From positions 144,440,577-144,504,576 of the forward strand of contig NC_133663.1 of NCBI RefSeq assembly GCF_037893015.1: DNA of 64,000 nt, written 5' to 3'. Source of the DNA: Macrotis lagotis (taxonomy: Eukaryota > Chordata > Mammalia > Peramelemorphia > Peramelidae). A program made the translations under genes and the position numbers. Positions 34,757-46,671 of the stretch are shown piece after piece; positions within the stretch are counted from its first letter, which is position 1, and each line of letters begins with the position of its first letter. Below the pieces are notes generated by a model. It was given only the letters and a program-made list of their open reading frames with translations. It did no database searches and had not been told where the DNA came from.

Positions 34757-35689
34757 GTTGTATCTGTCAATCTGGAAGAAAGCAAGAGAGGAAGGAGGAA
34801 CATATATCATAGTCAGTAAAATATATTCTATTTTCAGGGCTCTCTAATTCTGCATTCTAGTCCATCAAGTTTCTGAAATGATGTGGGTGACATTCTTTTT
34901 CTTCAATCTTTCAAATTATGATTGTGGGAATTCTCAAAATGTTCTTTAATCACAAAAATAAGTTTTCTATAAATACTAACTTATAAATAAAATTATCTTA
35001 TGTTAAAAAGTACTCTGATAGAAAAAAATTTGTTAAAACACATAAACAGTTTTATTCACTTTAATAGACATCAATTTTGTTAAGAAAAAAGATCTTTCAA
35101 GAAAATTTCTAACAAATTACCAGTATTATGTATTTCCAATTACTCTATTAGCATATAATTCAATTAAATAATTATATATTTAGCAGTTGCCTTGAGTGTT
35201 CATGGTACTGGTCCTGAAGATATAAAATAAAGTTAGTTTACTATTGATATAAAGACAAAAGCATTGGATTTTACATTTTAAGGGATAAGAAAGTACAAGG
35301 TAATTGATAGAGGGATTGTAATCCTAATACAGTAATAATAGGGAAATTAAGAAATGTGAATTTAGTTATTAAGGAAACTAGGAATTTGAGAAGCAGTATT
35401 TTAAAGTGGAAATAACTGTGGAACTCTAAGTAGATAACATTACTATTTTCAAAGATTCCAAACAGTAGATCATAAAAGAGGAAGTAGGTAACAATTTATT
35501 CCTTCTAATCATCATTCTGGTAGTAATCAGAAGAAAGGAGAATCTCTAAAATTTATAATAGATGAGTTTTCACTTTCATAAAGAGAAGGCTAAGAGCTCA
35601 TCTTTAGAACTGTCATAATGTGGCAAAAAATTATGGGCATAGAGGAATACTGTAATTGGAAACAAATTTTGTAATCTTTTTTCTGCACT
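34757..35689. other. unique AT-rich non-genic DNA
   Basis: Nothing recognisable. Confidence 0.4.
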
Positions 35690-36172
35690 TGACCTTTACT
35701 TTGACCCTGGTCATGCCCTGGGTCAAGTTAAATGCTAGATTACAGATGTGAGATAATGTCATATTAAACCAAATAGGGACTCATCCTACAGTCACTCCTC
35801 CTAAAATAATCTCTCCAATAGAAGAATTGTACCACTCCCAAAATGCCACTCCTCCCAAGGATCCTGAGAAAAGCAACTGGAGCTTTTCTCACTCTCTCAT
35901 GATCTTACCTCTCTGAATTTCTAATAGTGAGTCAATCAGCAACAACTCTGTTTGATTAAGCTTGATGACTCCAAAACCACATGACCTTTAAAAACTTTAA
36001 CTCTCTCTTAATCTTTTTGTCTCTAAACTTCTAATAAATGAGTTAAATCAGCTACTGGCTTGTCTGGTTAAACTGCTGCTCCCAAAATCATGTGTGTGGC
36101 CTTTAAGTAACTCCTAGCTATCTCTCACTGTTTTTCTTTTGTGTTTTAATGACCTTAATAAATTTGGGTTGT

Positions 36173-36177
<5 letters not shown>
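35690..36177 (+). mobile_element. possible LTR-like sequence with internal tandem repeat
   Basis: The stretch is pyrimidine-biased with two imperfect units of about 110 bp (starting near 35911 and 36021; both have CTCT.AA.TTCTAATA, then CTCC.AAA.CA and CCTTTAA). An AATAAA lies at about 36158-36163. A 9-bp stem pairs 35866-35874 with 35882-35890. This resembles the polyadenylation end of an LTR, but no terminal inversion or paired LTR is seen. Tentative. Confidence 0.3.

Positions 36178-36241
<64 letters not shown>
36178..36241. repeat. (CT)n microsatellite
   Basis: A pure CT run of about 64 bp abutting the 3' end of a reversed L1. Open frames through it on both strands are artefacts. Confidence 0.97.
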
Positions 36242-36243
<2 letters not shown>

Positions 36244-36985
36244 TTCATCCATATGCCCATGCATATTTTTAAATTACAAAATTTCCTTCCATCCGCCCTT
36301 CCCACCCCCCACCCCTGTCTCAAGGACAAACAGTCAGGTTAGCATTGTGCATAGATATTTTCAATAAACATGGTTACAGAAAAGTTATTTTCACTATGAG
36401 GAATTGGGATTATTGGAAAGAGATACATAAGAGATAATTTTTATATATTTTCATCAGATTCTGAAAGGATTTTTTTTTGTGTTTTGTTTTATTTTGTTTT
36501 TCTTCCTCTGGATGGGGATAACATTATCCATAACTGGTCTAATATAGTTGTCCTAGCTCTCTGAACTGCTGAGAGGAAGTGCTTCCATCAAGGTTGTTCC
36601 TCTCACAATGTTGTTAGTGTATATATTGTTCTCTTGCTTCTACTCCCTTTCCTCAGCATCAGATCCCTTAAGTCATTCCCTGTTTCTCTAGAGTCTAACT
36701 ATTTATGGTATCTTACAGAACAATAGTATTCCATAGTTTTCATGTATCATAAATTGTTAAACCATTCCCCAATTGATGGGCATCCCCTCAATTTCCAATT
36801 CTTTGCTTCTACAAAAAAGAGCTGCTATGAATATTTTGGAACATGTAGGACTTTCCCCCTTTTTAAATATAATTTCTTCTAGATATATACCTAGAATTGG
36901 AATTGCTGGGTCAAAGGGTATGAACAGTTTTATTGCTCTTTGGGCATAGTTCCATATTGTTCTCCAGAAAGAAAATTTGTGTTTT
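36242..36985 (-). mobile_element. 5'-truncated L1 LINE
   Basis: Reversed L1 3' UTR ('CCTTCCATCCGCCCTTCCCACC') leads into reversed ORF2. The minus strand encodes 'WRTIWNYAQRAIKLFIPFD' and 'PAIPILGIYLEEI' in 36757-37017. No A tail remains; the (CT)n run replaces it. Confidence 0.85.
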
Positions 36986-37124
36986 CTTCTACAACTTAAC
37001 TCCGGGATCAGAGTCATAAGTTCTTCATGCGAAACTAGTGAATCTTTCTACAACAATGCCACTGAAAATTTGGATAACTATCACATAATCACCTTAATCT
37101 GGACACAGATCTAGAGATCTGGAG

Positions 37125-37380
37125 CATAGATGACATGAAATGATACAGTGAGCCTGGAATCAGAAAGCTCTGAGTTCAAATTTTTTTTTTCTGATGAACT
37201 TCATATCTGTGACCCAGGACAAATCATTTAACCTCTATCTGGCTGAGTTTTCTTCTATAAAATGGGACAAATAATCGTATCTATGATCTAGGGTTGTTAT
37301 GGGAATCAAATGGGTTAATATTTGTAAATGTACTTAGTATCTAACACATAGTAAATACTATGTAAATGTGAGCTTTTTAT
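37125..37380 (+). mobile_element. MIR-like SINE
   Basis: 'GAGCCTGGAATCAGAAAGC', 'TGAGTTCAAAT', 'GGACAAATCATTTAACCTC', 'TATAAAATGGGACAAATAA' and 'GGGTTGTTATGGGAATCAAA' are in MIR order; an A/T-rich insertion splits the B box. Confidence 0.8.
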
Positions 37381-37409
37381 TTTTACCAATTCACCTTTTT
37401 AGTATGAAA

Positions 37410-37411
<2 letters not shown>

Positions 37412-37445
<34 letters not shown>
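37412..37445. repeat. (TATC)n microsatellite
   Basis: Pure tetranucleotide run. Confidence 0.95.
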
Positions 37446-38032
37446 ATCCCTTAATAAATGTTTTTTGGAATGTGAAAGTGTCCCCCCCTTAATGAGGACA
37501 GGTCCTCACTGAGTTTTGACCTATTAGAAATAAATGTGTTAACATTCCCATAGTTTTTGCCTTAAGAAAGAGTAAAACAATTAGATTAACAATATTTATT
37601 GATTTTCTATAAGGGCTTGAGTTTGTTGATGTTCTCAGTGTGAGAAGTGTGAGGTCTAGGTAGGAGTGAAAACCCCCTCCCCCAAATGGAGCCCTAAACT
37701 GGGATTTAAATATCTTTGACAATAAGAAGAAAGGATCTGAAATATCACCTCAGACTTGTCCAATTAAAGAACTATATGCTCCCCCAAATCAGATTTGGTC
37801 TGCCCCAACCAAGTTGGGGTAATAAGATGGGGGCACTCAGGATGAAGCAGTCTAGGGGTTGGAGTGGAACTCAGGACTTCAGACATTCCAGTAAAAGAAG
37901 TGCCTTATTTTTTTGATTTGGAGATAGTTATAGGGAACTCTTGATAGGAATAAGAAGACTCTGGTTCTGTTTCATAATGAGACAATCTAAGCACATTCTT
38001 CAATTGCTAAATTGACCTGAATAACAGGAAGC
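37446..38032. other. unclassified, locally GC-richer sequence
   Basis: Contains CCCCCTCCCCC and GGTTGGGGT-type tracts and, on the minus strand, AATAAA near 37590. It may be a retroviral LTR remnant in reverse orientation, but no flanking duplication is seen. No convincing gene is present. Confidence 0.3.
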
Positions 38033-38351
38033 TTTAGTACTTATATGAAAGGTGATTTTCAACTACCAAGTGTTTTTAAAAACCCATAAAAATAATTTTC
38101 TTATATAAACACACAAAGAGATCTATATAACTACATGTAGATGCTCATATATATTATGCAGATACACACACACATACACACACACACACACACATATATA
38201 TATACATATATGTATATGTATATATATAATGAAGCAATCTCGGGCCCAGAGAAATTAAGTGATTTGCCTAGAGTCACTTAAAAGAGTAAGAGACTGGATA
38301 TGAGGATGGGGGTGCATATAGTTGAAAGTCACCTTTCATATAGGTACTAAA
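38033..38351. repeat. inverted repeat with 33-bp arms
   Basis: The arms 38033-38065 and 38319-38351 are reverse complements with 31 of 33 bases identical (two transitions). The spacer holds a (CA)n/(TA)n tract at about 38164-38229 and a MIR-like stretch ('AAATTAAGTGATTTGCC') at 38250-38290. Confidence 0.9.
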
Positions 38352-38413
38352 TATAAATATATATATATGTATATGTATATACATATGTATATATATATCT
38401 ATATATATATATG
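38352..38413. repeat. TA-rich microsatellite
   Basis: Irregular TATATG/TATATA units. Confidence 0.9.
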
Positions 38414-39829
38414 TAGGGTTATTGAAATGAAGATAAGTATAGCAAAAAAATAGCTGTCAACTCTTCAGTCAATTTCATGGAAATGAATGTCCATAAGTAC
38501 TTTTTATTCCACCTATAGACCTTGTCCTGAAAAAAAAATCACTAAGCCTCACTGTAAATTTGAATTTCAGGAGACTACTGCCTGTACTGCAAAATTTAAC
38601 TTGCCAATTTGGGGTTTTTTATTGTTGCTTTTATTTTGGTCAGGAACAGGTTGCAAAATGTATGACTAGAGGAATTAGGAGGTAGGCAACTAATAGTAAA
38701 TAACATAAGTAGCATCAGATAGATGAGAAATTGATGTTCAAAACATAACCAAGAATACAATGACTTCCTCTTTTTCACTGTCAGAAAATTACTTGGAGGC
38801 AGGATCTAGGGAAAGTTAAAAAGATAACATATGGCAAGAAAAAAACATACTATCACATAATATTTAATTTTAATGTCATTAGTAATAATAAATGTCAGCA
38901 ATTTCAATTTATAATATTCATGAATATGAATTCAAATACATAATATAAAATTTATAGATTTTCTATTTTATAGTTTCTTATAAGAATTAAAAAAGAAATA
39001 TATATACATATTTAATAAGTCAGCAAATAAAAATAGAGTGACAAGTATTATTTTTGCTAAGAACATTTAAGAAAATTGCAATCACATTCTACCCCTTAAA
39101 AATGTTTTTATTAAGAAAGATAAAAGAACCCAGTTAAAAGTTTGAAGAAGATTAAAAATAAAGCCAACCCTTTACTTAAAGCATAATTCAATGTCCAAAG
39201 AATTTGAATTGAGACAATATTAAGATTATAGTTCAATATCACCCTCTGCTGGTAGAAAATCTATAGTGTGAATTTCATAAAATATCTAGTTGTTTCTTAT
39301 TCTTAGATTAAATGCTAAAATAAAAAAATACAAAAAAAGTTCCCTGTTATTTCCTTCCTTCCCCCATGGATTATATCTGAAAATTTTCCTATGTCATTAT
39401 TTTAAATACAATACATTTTCCTTTATATAGGAAAATAGCTCAACATTTATATTACTGATGATGATTAGACAAATCATCAAAGTATATGCTTGGAAACATT
39501 TCTTTCATATGTGCTTAAATCATGTTTTTTGTCATTAGACAAACTCATGGTAGTCTGTTATAGATAAATTTAATAATTCCATTTCAAGTCTATGCTGAAA
39601 TTTTTCAGTTCATTACCACTCAAAGTATAACTACAAATATGTGCATGCATACTTTAAGGATACGTCATTAGGCTCTGCTTGAAACTAGCATTCCATTTCA
39701 CTAATGCATATCACTTCTCTTTAGTCATATAAGTCAAATTTGGAGATCAATTTTTTTTTCTCCTAGTTAGCTAACAGTTATTAACTTAGGGGATGTTTCA
39801 CTCCCACCTTCATTTTTGATATGCTTTTT
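38414..39829. other. unique AT-rich non-genic DNA
   Basis: No gene or clear repeat is recognised. Confidence 0.4.
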
Positions 39830-40720
39830 CTTCACTAGACCTTTATGACATTGTACATTATCTATTCTCCCGTCTCTTTGATATGCCCTTTTTCCTATTG
39901 TTGTCTCCTGAACATTTGTTAGACCCTTGAACTCTAAGAGATAACCACTTTGCCCTACCCCTCATCCCTATCACAGCTTACAGTTTCTTCTTTGATCACC
40001 CTGTTCAACTCCATGACTTCACTTATTGTTTCTATGTAGGTGCTGGCAAAATTAATTCAGTCATTTCCCAGAGCTCTAATTCTGCATTTTGACTGACTAC
40101 TTGGAGGTGTACTCTTGGCATTTCAAATTTAATATGTCAAAAATTGAAAATGACTTCCTGCCCAAAATCTGTTCTTCCTCTTAACTTACATAGAGATTGG
40201 GAATTGGAGTCAGGAAGACCTAGTTTCATATCCAGTCTCTTACTCTTTTAAGTGAGTGACTCTGGGCAAATCACTTAATCTCTCTGGGTTCCAGATTTCT
40301 TTGCTATAAAAAGGGCTAATACAAACATCTGCTTCCTAGGGCCATTGAGAGAATCATACAAGATAAGGTTTTAAAAATGTTTTGTAATTCTTAAAACATA
40401 GCCAAAATGATATCTCTTAATGATTAATTTCCTTCCCCCTCTGTGAATGGAATCATTATTTCCTTCATGTCACCAAGATTTTACAGCATTTGAAGTCATT
40501 CTTGACTCTTTTCTGTATTTTACCCTCTTTTCTACTCAGTTTCTCAGTGCTGTCCTTTTTACTGCATTCATAAGTTTTGCACATTTTTTTGGTTGCTGTT
40601 TTCCACATAAGATAACTTCTCTGGTTTAGGCTGTTTTCTTTTTCTCCTTGACTATTTGAATCTTTTCATTAATGATTTTCCTCCTTTGTTTTTCTCCTTC
40701 CTAGTCCACCTTCCTAGTCC
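39830..40720 (+). mobile_element. L2 LINE fragment interrupted by a MIR-like SINE
   Basis: 39830-40190 and 40425-40720 read as consecutive pieces of an L2 ORF2/3' region ('TTTCAAATTTAATATGTCAA', then 'CATTCTTGACTCTTTTCTG'). A SINE lies between them. Strongly decayed. Confidence 0.6.
40192..40405 (+). mobile_element. MIR-like SINE
   Basis: 'GGAGTCAGGAAGACCTAG', 'GACTCTGGGCAAATCACTTA', 'ATCTCTCTGGGTTCC' and 'CATTGAGAGAATCATACAAG' follow MIR order. Confidence 0.75.
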
Positions 40721-40794
40721 ACCTTCCTCTACCCTAGAAGGCAAACTTTTTTTTGGAGAAAAGAACATATCATTTTGTTTTGTTTTGCTTGATT

Positions 40795-42040
40795 TCGCTT
40801 TATTTTAATGCAGAGTCTGGTATCTACATCAAGGTCAGCTATCACACTGATGGAATATTAAACCTGAAAAATTTACTAGTCCAGACAAAAATGGAGGGAA
40901 CATTGATTCATGATTTTCTATTTGCAGATGATATTGCACTCAGTGCAACTTCTGAAGTTGAGATGCAACAGGGTAAGGATCAATTCTTTGCTGCTTGTCT
41001 AATTTTAGTCTAACAATTAACACTATTAAAAAAAAATTAGGCATAGGAGTTTCATCAGCCAGCACCTCATCATTCATATGAAGAACCATTGGTTACAGCA
41101 AATGGAGACATTTTGAATGCTGTGTATAAATTCATTTACCTTGGCAGTATACTTTCCAGGGTCGTTCATGTTAAAAATTAGGTTGTCGCACACACATTGC
41201 CAAAATTAGCTCAGTATTTGGGAGACTGAAGGAAAGTGTGGAAGGGAAAAAGTATTACATTGACTACCAAACAAGATATGCAGAGCCTTTGTGCTGACTT
41301 CATTGTTATATGTTTGGAAAACATGGACAGCAAATTAATGCCATGCCAGGGAATTGAATCACTTCCCTTTGAATTGTCTTAGAAAGATTCTCAAGATAAC
41401 CTGGTGGGGTGGAATACCAGGTCCTTTCTTGAACTAAACTGCCAAGCATCCAACTATACTACACAAGCTACGTTATTCGAATGTAAAACATAAGCTTGCC
41501 AAAAAAGACCATTTTATGGAGAATTCACATGGTGGTCAAAAAAGTGATACAAGGATACTCTTGAAATCTTTCTTAAGAATTTTGAAATTGCCTAAAAAAA
41601 AACAGGGTGGCTAGGTGGCTTAGTGGATAAAGCACCGGCCTTGGAGTCAGGATTACCTGGGTTCAAATCAGGTCTCAGACACTTAATAATTACCTAGCTG
41701 TGTGGCCTTGGGCAAGCCACTTAACCCCATTTGCCTTGCAAAGACCTAATAAAAAAAGAATTTTGAAATTGATTGTGTAAACATGAGGGACAGTGGCCCA
41801 GTACTGTTCAGAATGGTGTCCCCTCATTATTGAAGGTGCTGTGTTCTATGAGTAAAGAACTATTGAGATATCTCAAATGAACCATAAAAAGCAAAAATTT
41901 AGAATATCCACCTGAAGTATTCAGATGTTCCATTTGTGTTCTCCCTGTGGTAGAGAATTATGGTCTGATTGAGTACAGTTGACAACATTGTAACTTGACT
42001 CTAACATAGCGATATCATTTTTGTCTTTGACAACATATTA
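40795..42040 (+). mobile_element. decayed RTE-like (non-L1) LINE reverse transcriptase and 3' end
   Basis: An open stretch near 40795-41013 encodes reverse-transcriptase palm sequence with the catalytic 'FADDIALSA' box and 'SEVEMQQGKDQF'. Downstream, frameshifted pieces give a 'YLGS'-type motif near 41140, 'HIAK...FGRLKESV' near 41195-41235, and 'KRPFYGEFT' near 41505-41530. This is the order of the thumb and C-terminal part of RTE/jockey-like non-LTR elements, and it is unlike the L1 copies nearby. The end near 42020-42040 resembles the GA-GACAACA 3' terminus of this family. A SINE splits it at 41591-41755. It is a pseudogene with several frameshifts and stops; the clade is inferred from memory. 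Confidence 0.7.
41591..41755 (+). mobile_element. tRNA-derived marsupial SINE nested in a LINE
   Basis: Full copy with head 'GGTGGCTAGGTGGC', 'GGGTTCAAATCAGG', 'TGTGGCCTTGGGCAAGCC' and an A-rich end. The 16-bp direct repeat AAGAATTTTGAAATTG at 41575-41590 and 41756-41771 fixes the ends. Confidence 0.95.
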
Positions 42041-42892
42041 CATGCTCATTAAATGTTTTCTGATTCTTTGGTTGATGGATTATATCCTCCTGAGTAATTG
42101 TAGCCCCTAAAGATCCAATATGTAGTTTTGGAAATGAAGGTATCAATCAGATAATAACTTCCCCCCTCATCAATAATTATCTTGTACAGTACCACCATGC
42201 TTTAGTTGCCTCTTAACTCTATTTCAATTGTTTTTTTTTTCCCTCCCATTGGCAAATTCTTCTCTGAATCTTCATTTTGGGAAATAGTCTAAAAGGAGCA
42301 ATACCTATTTCTTAGGACTTAACTGCAATAACCTTCATATAAGTACTTTATTCTCCCTCTTCCATTTCCTTTTTTCAATTATCCTTTTATGTGTTACCAT
42401 TACCTATTATGTCATAATTGAGAATAGGGACTACATTTTGTTTTAATTTTAATTTTTATTTAACATGTAGCATTTGTGCCTGTTATTTAAGTGTTTAATA
42501 CATTCTTGTTAACCTGCCTTAGCATTCCTATAAAAGAAGATGGCATCTTTAACACATGTCACAGTTATAACTTTTCCTAAATAAAAAAGAAAAATAGAGA
42601 AATTACTTTTGAGAATTTTCCAACATCTCACTCTTGAGAAATCATTGTTCTAAACTGAATGCAGATTTGTAGATTGAAAAAACATCTCAATTTTATTTTC
42701 AGCAAGTAGTAATATTTTTAAATACCTCTCCTTTGACATATGCCTTATATATTAGGTAGTTTCTATTTTTTCTTTTGCATAGTGTGTATATAGGATTACT
42801 AATGAGCTACATGTTTTTTTTTTCATTTAGAGAAGACTTTGATGCCAAATGAAAGAATTAAAATTAGTCAAACATCCATATATATGTTATTC
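42041..42892. other. unique AT-rich non-genic DNA
   Basis: Nothing recognisable. Confidence 0.4.
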
Positions 42893-43125
42893 AATTGATT
42901 TTAGGTATGTTTGACTTTTTGGAGTTTCCTTAGCAAAGATACTAGTGGTTTGTAATTGCCTTCTCTAGTTCATTGCACAGATGAGGACACCAACGCAAAC
43001 AGGGTTAATTGATTTGCCTAGAGTCCCTCAGTTAGGAAGGGTCTGTGGTCAGATTTGAACTCATGAAACAGTCTTCTTGATTGGAAGCCAAGCACTTTTT
43101 CCACCATGCAATCTAGCTCCTTCAG
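42893..43125 (-). mobile_element. SINE of the second marsupial family
   Basis: Reversed copy: 'TTGGAGTTTCCTTAGCAAAG', 'TTGCACAGATGAGGACACC', 'GATTTGCCTAGAGTCCCTCA', 'TCAGATTTGAACTCATGAA' and 'ACCATGCAATCTAGCTCC'. Confidence 0.8.
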
Positions 43126-43150
43126 ATCCATCCATCCATCTTATCTCCTC

Positions 43151-43152
<2 letters not shown>

Positions 43153-43199
<47 letters not shown>
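43153..43199. repeat. (CT)n microsatellite
   Basis: Pure CT run followed by TA-rich low-complexity sequence to about 43440. Confidence 0.95.
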
Positions 43200-43200
<1 letters not shown>

Positions 43201-43509
43201 ATATATTCTTACATATGGATATAGAGACTCATTAATTAATATGCATAAATATATGTAGTGTGTATACATAATTTATTCATGTATACATACATGCAGGTAT
43301 GCATTGCACATATGTATTCATATATATTTGTCATTAATATTATTTATATTTACACAATTGTATTTTATACACTTATACCATATATACACACATTAATTCA
43401 TCTATTTACTCATTTATCATATGTTTATTTAATTATCTATTAATTATTTACTGTTATACATAAATATAGATTCAGATTAAAGGATTCCTCATTCCAGTTG
43501 TTGCAGTGA

Positions 43510-43625
43510 TTGGTCTTAATTTAATTATAGCTTTAGATTGGCAACGGATTTCAGAGTTCATTGGTATATTACCTTAATTTTACTGATAATAAAGCAAGGA
43601 CACAGATTAATTAAATGGAATATAG
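43510..43625 (+). repeat. MIR-like fragment
   Basis: 'TTTTACTGATAATAAAGC' and 'AAGGACACAGATTAATTAAATG' recall the 'TTTTACAGATGAGGAAACTGAGG' core. Weak. Confidence 0.4.
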
Positions 43626-43879
43626 TTTTTTTTTCATTTCTACATACTGACATTTAGAATAGAATTCACAAATCAATACATGGCTAAATAAGATAATTTT
43701 TCTGAATAGACAGAAATTGGTGAATAGAAAGAAAAGCACAAGATATGGAGATTGCATGAAATATTTTGTTTATTAGCTCCAATGAAAAAATAGAGACACA
43801 TGTTTGCTATCTTCTACTGATTATCTTGTGAAACAAAGATTGCAAGGGGAAAAGTATATCAGCATTTATTAATTGCCTA

Positions 43880-44105
43880 GGATGTTCCAGGGACTATTGT
43901 AAGAGCTTTGCAGATATTATCTCATTTAATTGTCACAACAACCCTGTGAAATAGTTACTACTATTATTCCCATTTTACAGTTTAGGAAACTGAGGAAGAC
44001 AGTGGTTAAGTTACTAACTCAGGATCACATACTATAAGTGTCTGAGGCTAGTGTGCCAGTTCAGTTCTTTGTGATTTCAGGCTCAGCTGCCTCAGATTAA
44101 ACTGT
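43880..44105 (-). mobile_element. MIR-type SINE
   Basis: 'CTCATTTAATTGTCACAACA', 'CCCATTTTACAG', 'AGGAAACTGAGGAAG' and 'CTCAGGATCACATACTATAA' are in the order of a reversed MIR. Confidence 0.85.
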
Positions 44106-45019
44106 TTCCCATAAGGTCTGTGTGTGTGTGTGTAAAATCAATGGATGAAAGTTGGAAAAAAGGCAGATTTCAAGTTGATGAAATGAAAAATAGTGCTTAA
44201 GAAAAAAGAACTGTCTAAAAGTAAAATGAGCAGCCTTGGAATGTAGTGAACTCTGTCACTGGAGGTTTAAGATTAGACAGGGAATAATAATATGTGGCTG
44301 CAGAATGTCTTTGGGACATCAGTTTAGTTACTATGCACAAGGGCAATAAACTAAATGAGTTGTATATTCTGTGTTAAAATCCTAATGGAGTAATTAATTT
44401 CATTTAATACTTGAAACAGGATTTAATTAGCTGTCAATAATACTTAAGGCCAGTCTCAATTTAGTTCTGTGATATTGTTGTTCATTGATGGAAGAAGAAA
44501 CAAATCATTATTTTATTATTCTTAATAACACTGAACTTGGCAAAAAGTGTTTTTTTCTATATGGGCATAATCTCAACATCTTGTCTCTGAGTCACTGGAC
44601 ACTAATCTCACTCACCTTTCTAAATTTGATGGTAGTAATGAACTTAATAATAATACTTAAAATTCTTTTTTCTCATGAGTTTTCTTTGTTTCAATTGAAA
44701 TTTATATGTATCATTAATAAAATCAGCTTCTCCCTCTCTTTTTTATTCAATCCATGATTTCAGTGGGCGAAGGAACTCCATGAAAGGCTCTTCTTCCAGT
44801 TTAACAAGTTTTTTTTCCACAACTAATAGACTTAGACAGGTGGTTGGAGGTGTGAGCTCTAAAAATTTAAGTGAATTTCCCAATGTCAGAGAATTTCTCT
44901 CTCTCTTGATATATCTATAAATCTATATCTATAACTATACCTATATGAATAATTAGCAGGATTCAAGGGTTCTTAACTCCATGGTTACTTTTTTATGCAC
45001 TCTACAAAAACTTTCTTCA
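44106..45019. other. unique AT-rich non-genic DNA
   Basis: A 90-codon open frame at 44485-44757 on the plus strand is rich in Leu, Ile and Phe without recognised similarity and is probably chance. Confidence 0.45.
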
Positions 45020-45700
45020 CAAATAAGCTTGTGCAAGAGTGTCCCATTTTTAAATATGGGGAATCTAAACTTGAGAGAAGTTCAAAGAATTGCCTAGGGG
45101 GCCCACAGATTGCAAGTGTCATGAATCAAATTCAGTCTGTTCTTACTACATAGAAAGAATCTTAGGGTTGGAAGGATACCTAGAGGTGATTTTAGCCTCT
45201 AACCTATACCTGTACAAGAATCTAATTTACAAAATTTCAGAGAATTAACTGTCAATCTTTATTTTAAGAATTGTAAGGAGTCTCACAAGAGTTCTGCTCC
45301 TTTTTAGGATATCTCTAATTGTTAAGCCTTTCTTTTCCCTCATTAAAATAAACCTAATTTTGCCACTCTGAAATTTCCTCTCATTGTTCTTCTGCCCTCT
45401 AGGATCAAGTAGACAGTTTCATTCATTTTTTATGTGCTAACCCTTCAAATGTTTTAGTACAATTGTCTATCATTTGTCAGATCTTCATATAATACTATCC
45501 CTAAGTCATTCTTCATCTTGTTTACACTCCTCTGACCATTTTTCAACTGTTGATTTCATCCCTAAAAAGTGGATCTAGAAATGAGTAGAGTGTTTCATAT
45601 GTATGGTAAATATGGAAGAGTACAGTGGGTATAGCATCTCTCTGATCTTGTACATCACTCCTCCATTAATATAGAAAGGTGGTCACATTATTTTTTTCAG
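45020..45700. mobile_element. old SINE and CR1/L3-type LINE fragments
   Basis: A MIR-like piece ('GGGAATCTAAACTTGAGAG') lies at 45045-45130. From about 45145 to 45560 the order 'TCTAGGATCAAGTAGACAG', 'CCTTCAAATGTTTTAGTA', 'AAGTCATTCTTCATC' and 'CACTCCTCTGACCATTTTTC' resembles the 3' end of a CR1/L3 LINE. Strongly diverged. Confidence 0.45.
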
Positions 45701-45746
45701 TCACAATTTTAACCACTTTTGAATCTCAAAACTGAAGATGTTTTTC

Positions 45747-45749
<3 letters not shown>

Positions 45750-45784
<35 letters not shown>
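45750..45784. repeat. (GT)n microsatellite
   Basis: Pure GT run. Confidence 0.95.
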
Positions 45785-46374
45785 AAGCTAGACAGAAGGA
45801 GAAAGGTGAAAGTAGGAACTGTATTTGAATTTTACATATATTTGAATTATATATAAATATATACATATGTGTATATATGTTAAAAACTTGCTATTTGTGA
45901 TTTAAACATATTCCTCTAAAAGTTACATGTCCATATGTAGGTTGATTTTTTTCAAACAGTGATTTTAAAATTAGTAGAGAAATGACTTCTCCAATTTTTC
46001 TTAGTGCCACTTTTAAGTCAACTAAATTTATAGGTTTTTTAAAAAATATCTTATGTTTTATCATTGCATTTGTCCTTGCTCTCATGCCTTTGTTTTTATT
46101 TTCTACCTCTCTGAATTCTATAGCAATAAAGTAAAAGAAAGCATTGTTATACTATCTTGATGGGATCAGAGTGTAATAATACTGGGAAAGAAGGAAGGGA
46201 CCAGTTTATAAAAGAATACAAATCCTGAAAACAGTTTTCTATTTGATCCCAGAATAAATAGGGAATCCCTGAAATTAATTGGGCAGATGTTTAACCTAAG
46301 GTAATCATTTTGAGAGCTGAGTATTGGTGGGTCTAGACGGGGAAACAGAAATTTGAGATAGGTTAACTAATTAT
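45785..46374. other. unique AT-rich non-genic DNA
   Basis: TA-rich at 45835-45885; otherwise nothing recognised. Confidence 0.4.
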
Positions 46375-46387
46375 AAAACTAATACAA

Positions 46388-46632
46388 AAAATGGTCAAGG
46401 GATGAGAACAGTTCAAATGAAGAATTAAAGCTATATATAATCGTATAAAAATTATCCAAATCACTATTGATTAGAGATATGTAAATTAAAGCAAGAGATA
46501 ACTAACACATATTAGATTAGCCCAGATGAGAAAAAAGGGAACATGATCAATGTTGGAGAGGTTGTGGGAGGATTGGGACATTGATGCATTGTTGGTAGAG
46601 CTGTAAATGGGTCCAACCTTTCTGGAGAGCAG

Positions 46633-46671
<39 letters not shown>

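Noticed and set aside
36114..36367. Ser/Leu- and Arg/Glu-rich open frames
   Set aside because: They are translations of the (CT)n microsatellite, as are similar frames at 21709-21915 and 49166-49375.
44485..44757. 90-codon open frame
   Set aside because: AT-driven composition, no motif or context.
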